Shown piece after piece: positions 17,928 through 27,541 of a DNA stretch of 64,000 nt (positions are counted from its first letter, which is position 1; every line of letters begins with the position of its first letter). The position numbers and the translations under genes are program-made. The stretch spans positions 57,499 to 121,498 of the forward strand of contig CAJTPH010000002.1 in the NCBI GenBank assembly GCA_910578215.1, given 5' to 3'. The DNA is from an uncultured Acetatifactor sp. Its GTDB lineage: Bacteria > Bacillota > Clostridia > Lachnospirales > Lachnospiraceae. The notes beneath the pieces were generated by a model, which had not been told where the DNA came from, ran no database searches, and saw only the letters and a program-made list of their open reading frames with translations.

Positions 17928-19772
17928 TTATCTTTTTAAATTGGTCAATTCTTCCAGCAGAGAGTCGGAAACCGTTATAATACGGCTGTTTGCCTGGAAA
18001 CCACGCTGTGTGGTGATCATCTCCGTAAACTCGGAGGACAGATCCACGTTACTCATCTCCAGCTGTCCGGTGGACATCTTTCCGCCGCCTGCCGTGATAT
18101 CCACGCCGATACCGTCAAATTCTCCCGAGTTCAGTGTAGCCGCGTACATGTTGTCACCCATCTTTTCAAGACCGGACGCATTGGCAAAACTTGCAGTGGC
18201 AATCTGACCCAGACATTTAGTCACGCCGCTGTCATAGCTTGCAATGATCCTGCCGTTGGTCTCAATGGCAACACCGATCATCTTTCCCAGACGCCGTCCC
18301 ATTCCATGCCCGTCATAATCGCCGCTGGTTGCGCCTATGGTACATGTGCCCTTGTTGTCCAGTACGGAGGTCTCGGAGAAATCGATTACAATATTCTCAA
18401 AATTGCCCTCGCCGATGCTTCCCAGATTCAATGTAACCGTGCTCTGGGTGGACTGACCGTTGACTCCCACAAAGTGGCCCTTGCCCGGATCATAATTCAC
18501 CCTGACACCGGTAAAGTTGCGCCCGGAGGTCTCGAAGCTGGTATCCTCCGGCGCCGTTCCGCCCGCAGGCGTAACGAAGGTAGGCAGGGAGGTAAAGCCT
18601 GTCGTAGGCTCCGCGGGATAAGTGTTCATAGTCGTGTTGGCATTGACGATCATCTCTCTTATGGAAACCTTCGTCTCCGTAGGATTGGGCGTGGCGGCCG
18701 TGGGATCATTGTCCGAAACGGTACAGATCAGATTCAGGAAATCCTCCGTGGAGCCCTCGTAGCCGTAAGCCTTGGCAATGGCATCCAGCTGGTCCTGCAC
18801 CGTTCCCTTGGAGTGGTCGGCCTGATCGATCCATTCGTTTGAACCCTTCAGCGCGTTGCCGTCCACAATATTCGCAAGGTTTGCCACCTCCGTGTCGCCG
18901 GCTGCTCCCTTCTTGTAAAGGATCTTGCCCGTAGCGTCCCAATGATAGTCCTTGGAGTTAAAGCTTATCTTGCCCGCCTTATCCTGGGTGGTGCTGCTTC
19001 CGAACAGAGAGAAATTGTTTACATCCGCAACCTTGTTGGGATTGGGAGAAAGATCCACCTCCTCCCCTGCGGCATTTTCGATCTTTACAAGCTCGACGCT
19101 GTACTCATTCACATCGTCAGACTGCTTGAACACGAATTTAGCCGTATAGCTGTAGCCCTGGGAATCATAGAACTGCATGTTTACGCTTCTGCCGTTGATG
19201 CTTGCCACATCCGGGTCCAGCTTGTCGATAATGCCCGACATGTTGCCCTGGGTGGTAGCCTCGGGGGGATAGGTCATATTCGCGGCGCTCATAATACGCA
19301 GCGCGGAAACGGTGTCCTTTCTGACGGCGTTGGTCTCCTCGTCAAACTGCCAGCCCATGACATTGTAGCCGGTGCTGGTCATGGCAAGGTTGCCCGCAGC
19401 ATCCACATAAAAGGAGCCGTCGCGGGTGAACAGGTTCTGCGTGCCGTTGTTTACCACAAAGAAATTGTCGCCCTCTATCATGACGTCAAAGGGATTTCCC
19501 GTGGACTGCGCGGAGCCCTGGCCGGTAATATTGATATTGATAGCGCCCGACTTTACGCCCAGACCGATCTGTCTTGCGTTGATACCGCCGGTGCCGGTGG
19601 TTGCATTGGGTCCGCTTGCCCTCTGGGTGGTCTGGCTCATCAGATCGGCGAAGACGATGCTGCTGGTCTTGTAAGCTACCGTATTTACGTTTGCGATATT
19701 GTTACCAATAACGTCCATCTTGGTCTGGTGCGTTTTAAGGCCGGCAACACCAGAAAAAAGTGATCTCATCAT
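17928..19772 (-). CDS. flgE: FlgE, flagellar hook protein
   Basis: A 614-residue hook protein. The N-terminus has the rod/hook signature (MMRSLFSGVAGLKTHQTKMD, then VIGNNIANVNT). The C-terminus has the matching coiled-coil half (SNVDLSSEFTEMITTQRGFQ, ending in LLEELTNLKR). The middle is the surface-exposed variable part. It is longer than the roughly 400-residue E. coli hook protein because of a larger middle region. FlgE is exported through the FlhAB gate and capped by FlgD. Confidence 0.95.
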   Translation of the reverse strand: MMRSLFSGVAGLKTHQTKMDVIGNNIANVNTVAYKTSSIVFADLMSQTTQRASGPNATTGTGGINARQIGLGVKSGAININITGQGSAQSTGNPFDVMIEGDNFFVVNNGTQNLFTRDGSFYVDAAGNLAMTSTGYNVMGWQFDEETNAVRKDTVSALRIMSAANMTYPPEATTQGNMSGIIDKLDPDVASINGRSVNMQFYDSQGYSYTAKFVFKQSDDVNEYSVELVKIENAAGEEVDLSPNPNKVADVNNFSLFGSSTTQDKAGKISFNSKDYHWDATGKILYKKGAAGDTEVANLANIVDGNALKGSNEWIDQADHSKGTVQDQLDAIAKAYGYEGSTEDFLNLICTVSDNDPTAATPNPTETKVSIREMIVNANTTMNTYPAEPTTGFTSLPTFVTPAGGTAPEDTSFETSGRNFTGVRVNYDPGKGHFVGVNGQSTQSTVTLNLGSIGEGNFENIVIDFSETSVLDNKGTCTIGATSGDYDGHGMGRRLGKMIGVAIETNGRIIASYDSGVTKCLGQIATASFANASGLEKMGDNMYAATLNSGEFDGIGVDITAGGGKMSTGQLEMSNVDLSSEFTEMITTQRGFQANSRIITVSDSLLEELTNLKR

Positions 19773-19860
19773 AAGGCTTTGTTCCTCCTGTTAATAAATC
19801 CATTCGGAAACGGCAGTCCCCTCTGTCAGTCGGGAACCCATAACCTCCGTTAAGGTCCGG

Positions 19861-20259
19861 TTATATAATGACCGCTCCGTTGATGTTTGTAAAAATATTG
19901 TCGTCTGTCTCTGTGCTATCCATTGCGGTGACAACCGTTTGATTGGGAACATTTACGATAAACGCAAGCTGATCCACGATCACCAGAGAATCCCTGATGC
20001 CCTTCTGCTGCGCCTTCTTCGTCCCGTTCTCCAGTCTCTCCAGCTGGCTGCCTGTCAGTTCAATATTACGGTCGGCAAGCCTTCCCATGCAATGCTTGGA
20101 AAACTTCAGACCCCCGGCGCCCTGCAGCGCCTTCTGCTGTAATATATCCTGAAACGAAAGCCCCTCCGTGGTCTCCCGTGTATCTGACCTCTGTGCCTTG
20201 CCCAGATACTGGTCAGTAAGCTGTGCAATAGAAAGATAGTTATTATTTTTTATATTCAT
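19861..20259 (-). CDS. TIGR02530-type flagellar operon protein
   Basis: A 132-residue protein of the small family found between flgD and flgE in Firmicutes flagellar operons. The recognisable core is LKFSKHCMGRLADRNIELTG, then a helix ending KKAQQKGIRDSLVIVDQLAF and the end of the domain NVPNQTVVTAMD. Its function is unknown, though its constant place suggests a role in hook assembly. A good ribosome binding site (AGGAGC) precedes the start. Confidence 0.85.
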   Translation of the reverse strand: MNIKNNNYLSIAQLTDQYLGKAQRSDTRETTEGLSFQDILQQKALQGAGGLKFSKHCMGRLADRNIELTGSQLERLENGTKKAQQKGIRDSLVIVDQLAFIVNVPNQTVVTAMDSTETDDNIFTNINGAVII

Positions 20260-20315
20260 CCTTCTATGCTCCTTTTATATCCGTTCATTCACTGCGGTCC
20301 GGCGTTTCCAAAGCC

Positions 20316-20513
20316 CTACGCCCCGGCAGTTCCGCCGCCTGTGGAACCGCTTCCCTCCGTGCCTCCGCCCGTAGCTCCGCCGCCCGTTGTTCCGCTTCCC
20401 TCTGTGCCTCCGCCCGTTGTTCCGCCTGTGGAGCCGCTTCCCTCCGTGCCGCCGTCTGTAGTTCCGTCTGTCGAGCCGCTTCCCTCCGTGCCTCCGCCCG
20501 TCGACCCGTTTCC
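20316..20513. repeat. Low-complexity repeats encoding the FlgD tail
   Basis: The 3' end of flgD consists of imperfect repeats of a unit encoding Gly-Gly-Thr-Glu-Gly-Ser-Gly-Ser-Thr variants. At least five copies of the GTEGSG core are visible. The units are in frame, so slippage would lengthen or shorten the tail without breaking the gene. Confidence 0.85.
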
Positions 20514-21170
20514 TTCCTGCTCCAGCTTATCCGCTGCATCCTGCACGAGCTTAAGCCTTTCGACGTATTCCTTATATCTCTTTACGGTATCCTCTGCAAG
20601 GAAACTCTTTTCATAATCGTTCATGCCTTCATAGATCTCTTTCAGCTTCTCGATCTTGTCCTTGTAGGACAAATCAATAGCACTGACTCTGGGCAGCATA
20701 TTCAGCGACAGGGTAAAGCTGTATGCCTTATCAAACGCCTGCTTGTATTCAAGGTCAACGATTGTATCCAGATCATCAATGGAATAAAGCGACTCCTCGA
20801 TGGAAAGATATGCCTTGTTGTTCTCAAACACAACATAATCGACCTTGCCCTCCTTAACGCCCGGCGCTCCCGAAGATGAAGTGACCTTAACAAATACGGT
20901 CTCTCCCACCAGCGCGCTCGCCCTTGCCAGATCGGTGCTTGCCGCCATATTCTGGATCTGCTCAACCTGCGAGAACTGTGCATACTGCGCGACATACTCG
21001 GTGTTGGTCGTGGGCTGCAGCGGGTCCTGGTACTGCATCTGCGCCACCAGAAGCTGCAGAAACGCTTCCTTATCCATGCCGTTATTTGCGCTGTTTGCCT
21101 TTTTCAGCGAGGTCTGCGACATCGTCTCCACAATTTTCCCGTCCTCTACGGGTGCAAATAAAGACGCCAT
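20316..21170 (-). CDS. flgD: FlgD, hook capping protein with atypical C-terminus
   Basis: The N-terminal FlgD domain is clear (about 30-145): MDKEAFLQLLVAQMQYQDPL, then TEYVAQYAQFSQVEQIQN and ASALVGETVFV. FlgD is the scaffold on which hook subunits polymerise. Instead of the usual Ig/Tudor-like C-terminal part, residues about 160-218 form a charged helical segment (YKDKIEKLKEIYEGMNDYEK). After this comes a tail of about 65 residues made of Gly, Ser, Thr and Glu repeats (GGTEGSG units). The tail is encoded at 20316-20513. Order flgD-TIGR02530-flgE is canonical. Confidence 0.9.
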   Translation of the reverse strand: MASLFAPVEDGKIVETMSQTSLKKANSANNGMDKEAFLQLLVAQMQYQDPLQPTTNTEYVAQYAQFSQVEQIQNMAASTDLARASALVGETVFVKVTSSSGAPGVKEGKVDYVVFENNKAYLSIEESLYSIDDLDTIVDLEYKQAFDKAYSFTLSLNMLPRVSAIDLSYKDKIEKLKEIYEGMNDYEKSFLAEDTVKRYKEYVERLKLVQDAADKLEQEGNGSTGGGTEGSGSTDGTTDGGTEGSGSTGGTTGGGTEGSGTTGGGATGGGTEGSGSTGGGTAGA

Positions 21171-21231
21171 AATTCATTTTCCTTTCGTTATTATTTTTTA
21201 CTGCAATAGCCCTGCTTTTAAACCTTTTTCG

Positions 21232-22725
21232 TCATGCGGTATAATCCACCGTACTGCCGCCTGCCGCAAGCATGTCGGCTGCCAGCGCATCTTCTTCCTC
21301 CATGTCGTCCATATCGGACAGATCATTCAGGTTAATTCTTCTGACCCGCGCTTTCTTTGACGGCTCGTTGCCTCCCTGGCTCTGTTCCCTGCCCTGTTCA
21401 AGATTTCTCTCAAAGGCATGAGACTGAACCATAACCTCGATGGCCTCCACCTTGACACCCTGCTCCTCGAAGCTTTCCCTGAGCTGGACTATCTGGCTCT
21501 CAAGCGCTGCCTTCACCGCCTCGTTCTGCGCGATAAAGCTTGCAGTGATAACGCCTGCCTTCGCCTCCACCTGGATATGAAGCGTTCCCAGGCTTGCGGG
21601 ATGAAGATGCATCTCCAGATTTGTGGTATCCGCATTCAGCTGCAGCTTCATGTAATCCATGATCTGACGCATGATATCCTGAGTGTCCGCATTCCATACG
21701 GTACTCTGTGAGACGCCCTGCGCCTGCTGCACGCCTGTCTCCGGCTGCAGGGGCTTAAGCTCCTGTGCAAAAAGATTTCCCGGCTGTCCGCCGTCGTCTT
21801 CCTTCTGCGGCTGTCTTTCGCCGCCCTTTTCCCCGGCGCCGTCGGACTTATTTACCTCGGTCCGCAGCCCGTCTTCCGTTAAGGAATCCGGCGCCTTTGC
21901 CCCGCCGTCTGCCTGAAGCCCGGTCTCCCTGGGCCTGTCGGAAGCTCTTTCCCCGGAAACTGTCTCCTCAGGGACTTTCTCTCCGGATATTTCCTGAACA
22001 ACCGCATCCGCAAGGGGCTTCTCCCCGGTCTGTTCCTCTGCCAGCCGCTCGCCTAAGAGCGCCTCAAGCTGCTTAGGATCGGTATTCAGCTCCTTTGCCG
22101 CCTCGTCCAGAACCTCTGTCATTTGCCCCATGAGCGCCTTATAGTTGTCGCAAAGCGTCTCGTCGGTAAGCAGCGCAAGGGAATCCTGCGCACCCCCAAG
22201 CCTTAAGACCATTTCAGCCAGTCCCGCCGGCTGCAGCAGCTCCAGCGGCTCCATCCCAAGCTCCTTCAGGGCTCCCTGAAGCTCCTCCATGGAAATGCCA
22301 AAGGCATCCGCGATTTTCTGCATCAGCTCCATGGCCGCCGCTCCAAGAACCTCCATCGCCGCCTCCAGCTCCTCGGGACCTGGCTCCGCTGACTGTCCGG
22401 GGCCTTCCGAAGATACCTTGTCGGTCTTTACGGGCTGTGACCCGTCTTTGGGCGACTCAACCCTATCGTCTGTCTCCCTCGGTTCTTCCGGCTTCACATT
22501 GTCCTGCTTTTCCACAGGCTGTTCCTGTTTCTCGGGACCGGATGCCGGCTTCTGGGCAGGCTTTTGAGTACCGGCGGCATTCTGCGGGCTCTTTCCCATC
22601 TGATTGTTCCAGACGGACTGAAAATCAAAATCGCCCGACGATGCCGTACCCTTCGCGCTCTTTCCCGCGCTGGAAACCGGGTTTTGGAAAACTGCCGCCG
22701 CATTTTTAACAGCTGTACCTGTCAT
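21232..22725 (-). CDS. fliK: FliK, hook-length control protein
   Basis: A 497-residue protein. The first 330 residues are polar, Glu/Pro/Gln-rich and poorly ordered, as in FliK proteins. The C-terminal conserved domain (about 355-440) has LEMHLHPASLGTLHIQVEAK, the usual Flg_hook signature, followed by ALESQIVQLRESFEEQGVKV. FliK measures hook length and triggers the FlhB switch. It lies between the MotE-like gene and flgD. Confidence 0.93.
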   Translation of the reverse strand: MTGTAVKNAAAVFQNPVSSAGKSAKGTASSGDFDFQSVWNNQMGKSPQNAAGTQKPAQKPASGPEKQEQPVEKQDNVKPEEPRETDDRVESPKDGSQPVKTDKVSSEGPGQSAEPGPEELEAAMEVLGAAAMELMQKIADAFGISMEELQGALKELGMEPLELLQPAGLAEMVLRLGGAQDSLALLTDETLCDNYKALMGQMTEVLDEAAKELNTDPKQLEALLGERLAEEQTGEKPLADAVVQEISGEKVPEETVSGERASDRPRETGLQADGGAKAPDSLTEDGLRTEVNKSDGAGEKGGERQPQKEDDGGQPGNLFAQELKPLQPETGVQQAQGVSQSTVWNADTQDIMRQIMDYMKLQLNADTTNLEMHLHPASLGTLHIQVEAKAGVITASFIAQNEAVKAALESQIVQLRESFEEQGVKVEAIEVMVQSHAFERNLEQGREQSQGGNEPSKKARVRRINLNDLSDMDDMEEEDALAADMLAAGGSTVDYTA

Positions 22726-22780
22726 ACTTATCCTCCTTTCTTCTAAAATATATATTTTATCGGCATAAACCGGTAAAACC

Positions 22781-23650
22781 TTAACTGTCCGGGTCCATTA
22801 TTTTCGTCAGTCTTGCGGCCACCTGGGCATCCATTACCCCCAGGATAGCCCCCCTGTCTTTTGAGTTCATGGCATTCAGAATCTTTGCCACACGGTTCAG
22901 ATCATCCTGCATTGCCTCAAAGATCTTCGCAGCCTCCTTGGGCTTCATCGCCGAATAGGTACGGGCAAATTCCTGAATTTCCGCGCTTTCCTCCAGCTGC
23001 TGAACCACCTGCTTATAAAGGAAATCTGCGGTGGACGGGTCCATGGTCTCATACCACTCCTTATAAGCCTCCATGCCGGGCCCCTTGTCAGAGTAAACGA
23101 CCTCCTCATAAAACTCATTCTTAATGCGCATAAACTCCAGCTGCTTGCTCTCAAATTCCCGCAGACGCTCGTTTTCCGCCTTCAGCGCAGCCAGATCCGT
23201 ATCCTTGGTATTGGAGGCGTTCTGCGCGCGCTCCAGCTCCTGTTCCAGCTGCTTGATATATTCCACCGCCTCCTGCAGGCTTGAATAACCGCCGTAGCCA
23301 TCGGGATCGGTGGTCTCCGTCACGGAGGAACCGGGCAGAATTTTGTTTATCACAGGCACATCCTTCAGAATCGGCGAGAGCACCGTGCTGCCAAAGCCTC
23401 CGATATCCAGCTTGACAATAACGCAGATAACCGCCAGCCACAAAAATATGATAAGGATGGTAGCGCCCACCGTCACCAGCCCGTTGCCGCCTTCGTCGAA
23501 GGCCTCTTCCTCCCTGGCTATCTCGCTGGCCCTGCGCTTGGCCTCCTTTTTCTGCTCCTTCCTCTCCTTCTTAAGCTTATCCCTTTCTTCCTTTAACCGC
23601 TTCTTTTCCGCTTCTTCAGCGACAGCCTCCGGGCTTAAAACCTTTGCCAT
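22781..23650 (-). CDS. YlxF/MotE-like protein with MgtE N-terminal-type domain
   Basis: A 289-residue protein. A highly charged Lys/Glu helix (about 8-50) precedes one membrane segment (about 60-80, VGATILIIFLWLAVICVIV). A coiled coil follows (about 125-165), then a C-terminal helical domain of the MgtE_N/FliG type (AMKPKEAAKIFEAMQDDLN, MNSKDRGAILGVMDAQVAA). Proteins of this type are encoded between fliJ and fliK in Firmicutes (YlxF), and MotE in other bacteria acts as a MotC chaperone. Its role here is not proven. Confidence 0.8.
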   Translation of the reverse strand: MAKVLSPEAVAEEAEKKRLKEERDKLKKERKEQKKEAKRRASEIAREEEAFDEGGNGLVTVGATILIIFLWLAVICVIVKLDIGGFGSTVLSPILKDVPVINKILPGSSVTETTDPDGYGGYSSLQEAVEYIKQLEQELERAQNASNTKDTDLAALKAENERLREFESKQLEFMRIKNEFYEEVVYSDKGPGMEAYKEWYETMDPSTADFLYKQVVQQLEESAEIQEFARTYSAMKPKEAAKIFEAMQDDLNRVAKILNAMNSKDRGAILGVMDAQVAARLTKIMDPDS

Positions 23651-23737
23651 ACTTATACCCCTTCGCGTGCCTTGGCACGTATACTAATGAATATTTGAAA
23701 AAGTGTCTGAAAGCGCCTCTTTTCAAGCTCTTATCCG
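23651..23737 (-). other. fliJ to motE-like gap with short palindrome
   Basis: The 87-bp gap contains the palindrome CGTGCCTTGGCACG (23666-23679). It is one of several GCRTGCC/GGCACGC-type hairpins seen in gaps of this window. No T tract follows. Confidence 0.4.
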
Positions 23738-24214
23738 CTAAACGACGACTGCGCCGCTCTTTGCCTCTCTGCTTCTGCGCTGCCCATATGTATAGCTTGT
23801 CAGTTCATCCACTTCCTTGCTCTCCTGCTTCTTCTCATCCATCAAAAACTGTTCAAAGGATTTTTCCTTCAGCTTTTCATGGGTCTTGCGCTCCATCATA
23901 ACCTCCGTCAGCTTCTGCCTCGCCCTCTCAAGGTCCTCCTCGGCATGCCTCACACAAAGCTGCTGTTCCGCAATATAGCCCTCCATACAGAGGACCGCCA
24001 GCTTGTTTTCCTGTATGTCCCTGAGCTTCAGGGAGCCCTGGCGCAGCTCCCTGCCCTGGCTCTCATAGCCGGCTTTCCTGTCAAACAAAGCTCCCAGCTT
24101 CGCCCTTTCCGTGTCCAGCACGGCATTGGCTGTGGAAAATTCCTGCTTCGCCTGGCTCTCCAGCTTTAGCTTGATGTCCAGAATACTCTGCATTGAATAT
24201 CGAAATCTTGCCAT
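23738..24214 (-). CDS. fliJ: FliJ, flagellar export chaperone/ATPase stalk
   Basis: A protein of about 158 residues that is nearly all helical and coiled coil, with the FliJ start MARFRYSMQSILDIKLKLE. The frame is open 7 codons further up, but ATG 24214 has a GGGAAG site and matches the family start. FliJ sits in the FliI hexamer like a rotor stalk and recycles export chaperones. It follows fliI by 30 nt. Confidence 0.88.
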   Translation of the reverse strand: MARFRYSMQSILDIKLKLESQAKQEFSTANAVLDTERAKLGALFDRKAGYESQGRELRQGSLKLRDIQENKLAVLCMEGYIAEQQLCVRHAEEDLERARQKLTEVMMERKTHEKLKEKSFEQFLMDEKKQESKEVDELTSYTYGQRRSREAKSGAVVV

Positions 24215-24244
24215 CGTCCGTCGCTTCCCAAACAATTTTAACAG

Positions 24245-25561
24245 CTACTCTGCAAACAGCTTCTCAAGCATATCCACACTGTCTTCAAAATCAAACTTTT
24301 CATCCACATCCTGACACAGATATTTGTTCACCGCGTCGATCTTGGTGATCGCATAGTCGATGGAGGGATTGCTCCCGCTCTTGTAGGCGCCTATATTGAT
24401 CAGATCCTCCGCCTCGTTGTAGGTGGCAAGGACCGTCTTGAGCCTGCTGGCCGCCTGCTTGTGTTCCCTCTTTGCAATCTGGCTCATGCATCTGGAAATG
24501 CTCTGGAGAATATCAATCGCGGGATAATGATTCTTGTGTCCCAGCTTTCTGTCCAGCATAATATGACCGTCCAGGATACTCCTGGCCGTATCGGTAATGG
24601 GCTCGTTAAAGTCATCGCCATCCACCAGCACCGTGTACAGCCCCGTGATGGAGCCCCTGGCGGCACGGCCCGCCCTTTCCAGAAGCTTTGGCATCTCGGA
24701 ATACACGCTGGGCGGATAGCCACGGCTGACGGGGGGCTCGCCGCTGGCAAGGCCGATCTCCCTCTGCGCCATGGAAAAACGTGTCAGGGAATCCATCATC
24801 AGCAGCACATCCTTGCCCTGATCCCTGAAATACTCCGCAATGGCAGTCGCCGCCTTGGCCGCCTTGTTACGCTCCAAAGCCGGTCTGTCCGAGGTGGCAA
24901 CCACCACCACGGAGCGCCGCATGCCCTCCTCACCCAGATCTCTCTCTATAAATTCCCGGACCTCCCTGCCCCGCTCTCCGATCAGAGCGATGACATTGAT
25001 GTCCGCCTTGGTATTTCTCGCAAACATACCCATCAGGGTGGATTTTCCCACCCCGGAGCCCGCAAAGATGCCTATACGCTGCCCTTTGCCTACCGTCATC
25101 ATGCCGTCCACCGCCTTGACGCCCAGGGTGAGCACCTCATCGATGATCTCCCTGCTCAGAGGATCGGGAGGCGCCGCCTCCACCGGATAAGGCACTCCCC
25201 TTATCATCTGACCGTCCACAGGCCTTCCCAGACCGTCCAGGGTCTTTCCAAGCAGGTCGTCGCTCACCTCCACGCGCAGCGGCGAGCCCGTGTTCTCCAC
25301 AATACAGCCCAGCCCGATTCCGTCCGTGGAATCATAGGGCATGAGCAGTGTCTTCTTATCCTTAAAGCCCACCACCTCTGCGCTGATAGGCTGTTCGCCC
25401 TCGCCTCCCGGAATAATCCGGCACAGATCTCCCAGCTTCGCGTCGGGGCCTAAGGATTCGATTGTCAGTCCTACCACATTGACAACCTTTCCCAGCTTTC
25501 TGTAAAAGGTCTGATCCGATATTTTATTGTATTTTTTGAAATTCACAGCAAGCGCTTCCAA
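24245..25561 (-). CDS. fliI: FliI, flagellar export ATPase
   Basis: A hexameric F1-like ATPase of 438 residues when started at TTG 25561, which has AGGAGG 9 nt upstream. The frame is open for 9 more codons but those lie inside fliH. The P-loop GSGVGKST is at about 168-175, and IALIGERGREVREFIERDLG and LLMMDSLTRFSMAQREIGLA mark the catalytic core. FliI energises unfolding and delivery of export substrates. It follows fliH by 4 nt. Confidence 0.96.
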   Translation of the reverse strand: MEALAVNFKKYNKISDQTFYRKLGKVVNVVGLTIESLGPDAKLGDLCRIIPGGEGEQPISAEVVGFKDKKTLLMPYDSTDGIGLGCIVENTGSPLRVEVSDDLLGKTLDGLGRPVDGQMIRGVPYPVEAAPPDPLSREIIDEVLTLGVKAVDGMMTVGKGQRIGIFAGSGVGKSTLMGMFARNTKADINVIALIGERGREVREFIERDLGEEGMRRSVVVVATSDRPALERNKAAKAATAIAEYFRDQGKDVLLMMDSLTRFSMAQREIGLASGEPPVSRGYPPSVYSEMPKLLERAGRAARGSITGLYTVLVDGDDFNEPITDTARSILDGHIMLDRKLGHKNHYPAIDILQSISRCMSQIAKREHKQAASRLKTVLATYNEAEDLINIGAYKSGSNPSIDYAITKIDAVNKYLCQDVDEKFDFEDSVDMLEKLFAE

Positions 25562-25565
25562 GTGT

Positions 25566-26408
25566 TCACTCCTCCTTGGACCATGCAAGCAGCATCAGCC
25601 TGTTTTTTAATTCAGCAAGCTGCGTGCCCAGCCCGCAGTCAAAAATGCCGCTTTCCGTCTCGATCATACACTCATTTTTGCCAAGGGTCAGATCCTCTAC
25701 CACATCCACATTGCTGTTCGAGGACACCGCCCCCGCAAGGATCTGCCTTTTCTGTACGCTGACGAAGGGATAATCCTCCCTTGAGACATGAATGATAAAC
25801 TCGTGGCCGCCCTCCTGCCCCCGGAGGGTAGAGGCGATCAAATATGCCAGAACCTCCCTGTGGGAGCCCAGCTCCACGCCAAAAATATGCTCATAAATTC
25901 CCGTTATCGTATCTACAAACTGAGGCTCCAGGACGTCGATCAGCTGCTGGTAATTGTCCTCCAGCTCCCTCTCCCTTGCGCTCAGCTCCTGCCTCAGCAC
26001 ATCGGCTTCCTCCTGGGCCCTTGCCTGCCCCTCACGATAACCCTGCTCTCTTGCCTGCTGCAGCACCTGCTCCCTTTCGCTTTCAGCCTGTGCTCTGGCT
26101 TCGCTGCGAATCCTCTCCGCATCCGCCTGGGCCTGCTCAAGAATCGCCTGGGCATCGCCCCTTGCCTGCTCCATGACAGCCTGAGGGTCCTCCTCGTATG
26201 CCTTGATAACGTTTCCGGAAGCACCTTCCTCACCCTCCATATCCAGTACCTCTGCGGCAATTCCTGCCACAAAGCCCTGCTCTCCCGGACGGTTGACCTT
26301 CAATACGTCCCCAAGGCGCTTTTCTATCTGCCCGTTGCTGTCAATGACTCTCTTTTCCACCGACCTGGGCACTAACATAATCTTTTGTTTTACCAGATTC
26401 CTAGACAA
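25566..26408 (-). CDS. fliH: FliH, negative regulator/stator of the export ATPase
   Basis: About 280 residues. An N-terminal variable part leads into a long Gln/Ala/Glu/Arg-rich coiled coil (about 95-170) and a C-terminal domain similar to V-ATPase E subunits (about 180-280). TTG 26408 is the best start, with GGAGGTGA 8 nt upstream. It overlaps the end of fliG by 8 nt. FliH holds FliI in an inactive form and docks it to the C-ring. Identity rests on coiled-coil form, length and place between fliG and fliI. Confidence 0.88.
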   Translation of the reverse strand: MSRNLVKQKIMLVPRSVEKRVIDSNGQIEKRLGDVLKVNRPGEQGFVAGIAAEVLDMEGEEGASGNVIKAYEEDPQAVMEQARGDAQAILEQAQADAERIRSEARAQAESEREQVLQQAREQGYREGQARAQEEADVLRQELSARERELEDNYQQLIDVLEPQFVDTITGIYEHIFGVELGSHREVLAYLIASTLRGQEGGHEFIIHVSREDYPFVSVQKRQILAGAVSSNSNVDVVEDLTLGKNECMIETESGIFDCGLGTQLAELKNRLMLLAWSKEE

Positions 26409-27423
26409 CGATCTCGTCACCTCCGCCTCTGGAAATTACAATATCGCCGGTATCTTCCAGTTTCCTGATGATATTTACGATCTTCTGCTGCGCTTCTTCC
26501 ACATCCTTCATACGCACAGGACCCATAAATTCCATATCTTCCTTGATCATAACCGCAAGACGCTTGGACAGGTTGTTGAACACCGCGTTCTGCACCTGCT
26601 CGTTTGCGCTCTTAAGCGCAATGGCAAGGTCATTGTTGTCAACGTCACGCAGCACACGCTGAATCGCCCTGTCGTCCAGAAGAAGGATATCCTCGAACAC
26701 AAACATTTTCTTTCTGATCTCGTCGGCAAGCTCCGGCTCCTCGATCTCCAGGGTTTCCATGATATGACGCTCCGTACCTCTGTCCACCGTATTCAAGATC
26801 TCTACCACTGCGTCCACACCGCCGACAATCGTATAATCCTGGTTTACCAGACTCGTCAGCTTGGATTCCAGCACCTTCTCCACCTCCTTGATAACATCGG
26901 GGCTGGTCCTGTCCATTACAGCGATACGCCTTGCCACGTCCGCCTGCCTGTCGGGAGGCAGCGCAGAGACGATTAGCGCGGCCTGCGCCGGCGCAAGATA
27001 GGACAAAATCAGCGCGATGGTCTGAGGATGTTCGTCCTGAATAAAGTTGATAAGCTGGGTGGGGTCCGTCTTTCGCACAAACTCGAAGGGCTTTACCTGC
27101 AGGGAAGCCGTCAGCTTGCCGATAACCTCCATCGCCTTCTCGTTTCCGATGGCCTTCTCCAGCAGGTCCTTGGCATAGCCGATACCACCCTCCGCAATAT
27201 ACTGCTGCGCCAGACACACCTCGTAAAACTCGTTGATGACATCCTCCTTTACCTGGGGCGTCACGCTTCTGGTGTTGGCAATCTCCAACGTCAGCTCCTC
27301 TATTTCTTCTTCCTTCAAGTGTTTAAATATGCCGGCCGCACGCTCCGGTCCCAGCGAAATAAGCAGAATTGCCGCCTTTTGTATTCCTCTGATTCCGTCT
27401 TCCTTCTGTGAACCCTTAGGCAT
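26401..27423 (-). CDS. fliG: FliG, motor switch protein
   Basis: A 340-residue FliG with N, middle and C domains. The EHPQ motif of the middle domain is present (FIQDEHPQTIALILSYL, about 130-146). The C-terminal torque helix has the charged residues for stator contact (LLLDDRAIQRVLRDVDNNDL). FliG binds FliF above and FliM below and meets MotA. The length is normal. Confidence 0.97.
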   Translation of the reverse strand: MPKGSQKEDGIRGIQKAAILLISLGPERAAGIFKHLKEEEIEELTLEIANTRSVTPQVKEDVINEFYEVCLAQQYIAEGGIGYAKDLLEKAIGNEKAMEVIGKLTASLQVKPFEFVRKTDPTQLINFIQDEHPQTIALILSYLAPAQAALIVSALPPDRQADVARRIAVMDRTSPDVIKEVEKVLESKLTSLVNQDYTIVGGVDAVVEILNTVDRGTERHIMETLEIEEPELADEIRKKMFVFEDILLLDDRAIQRVLRDVDNNDLAIALKSANEQVQNAVFNNLSKRLAVMIKEDMEFMGPVRMKDVEEAQQKIVNIIRKLEDTGDIVISRGGGDEIVV

Positions 27424-27541
27424 TATGCTCTACCTCGTTTCCCTCAATCTAAATACTCCCCAAACCACGCAAACCCGTATACCCTTGTATGACCCCGCAG
27501 CTCATGCCGCCCGGAAATACTGTCCCGGCAGCCCTGCCGGG
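27424..27541 (-). other. fliF-fliG gap with GC-rich hairpin
   Basis: Directly after the fliF stop lies a perfect 8-bp inverted repeat, CCCGGCAG/CTGCCGGG (27524-27531 with 27534-27541), with only two bases between the arms. No T tract follows on the minus strand. It may stabilise or direct cutting of the long mRNA. Confidence 0.45.
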
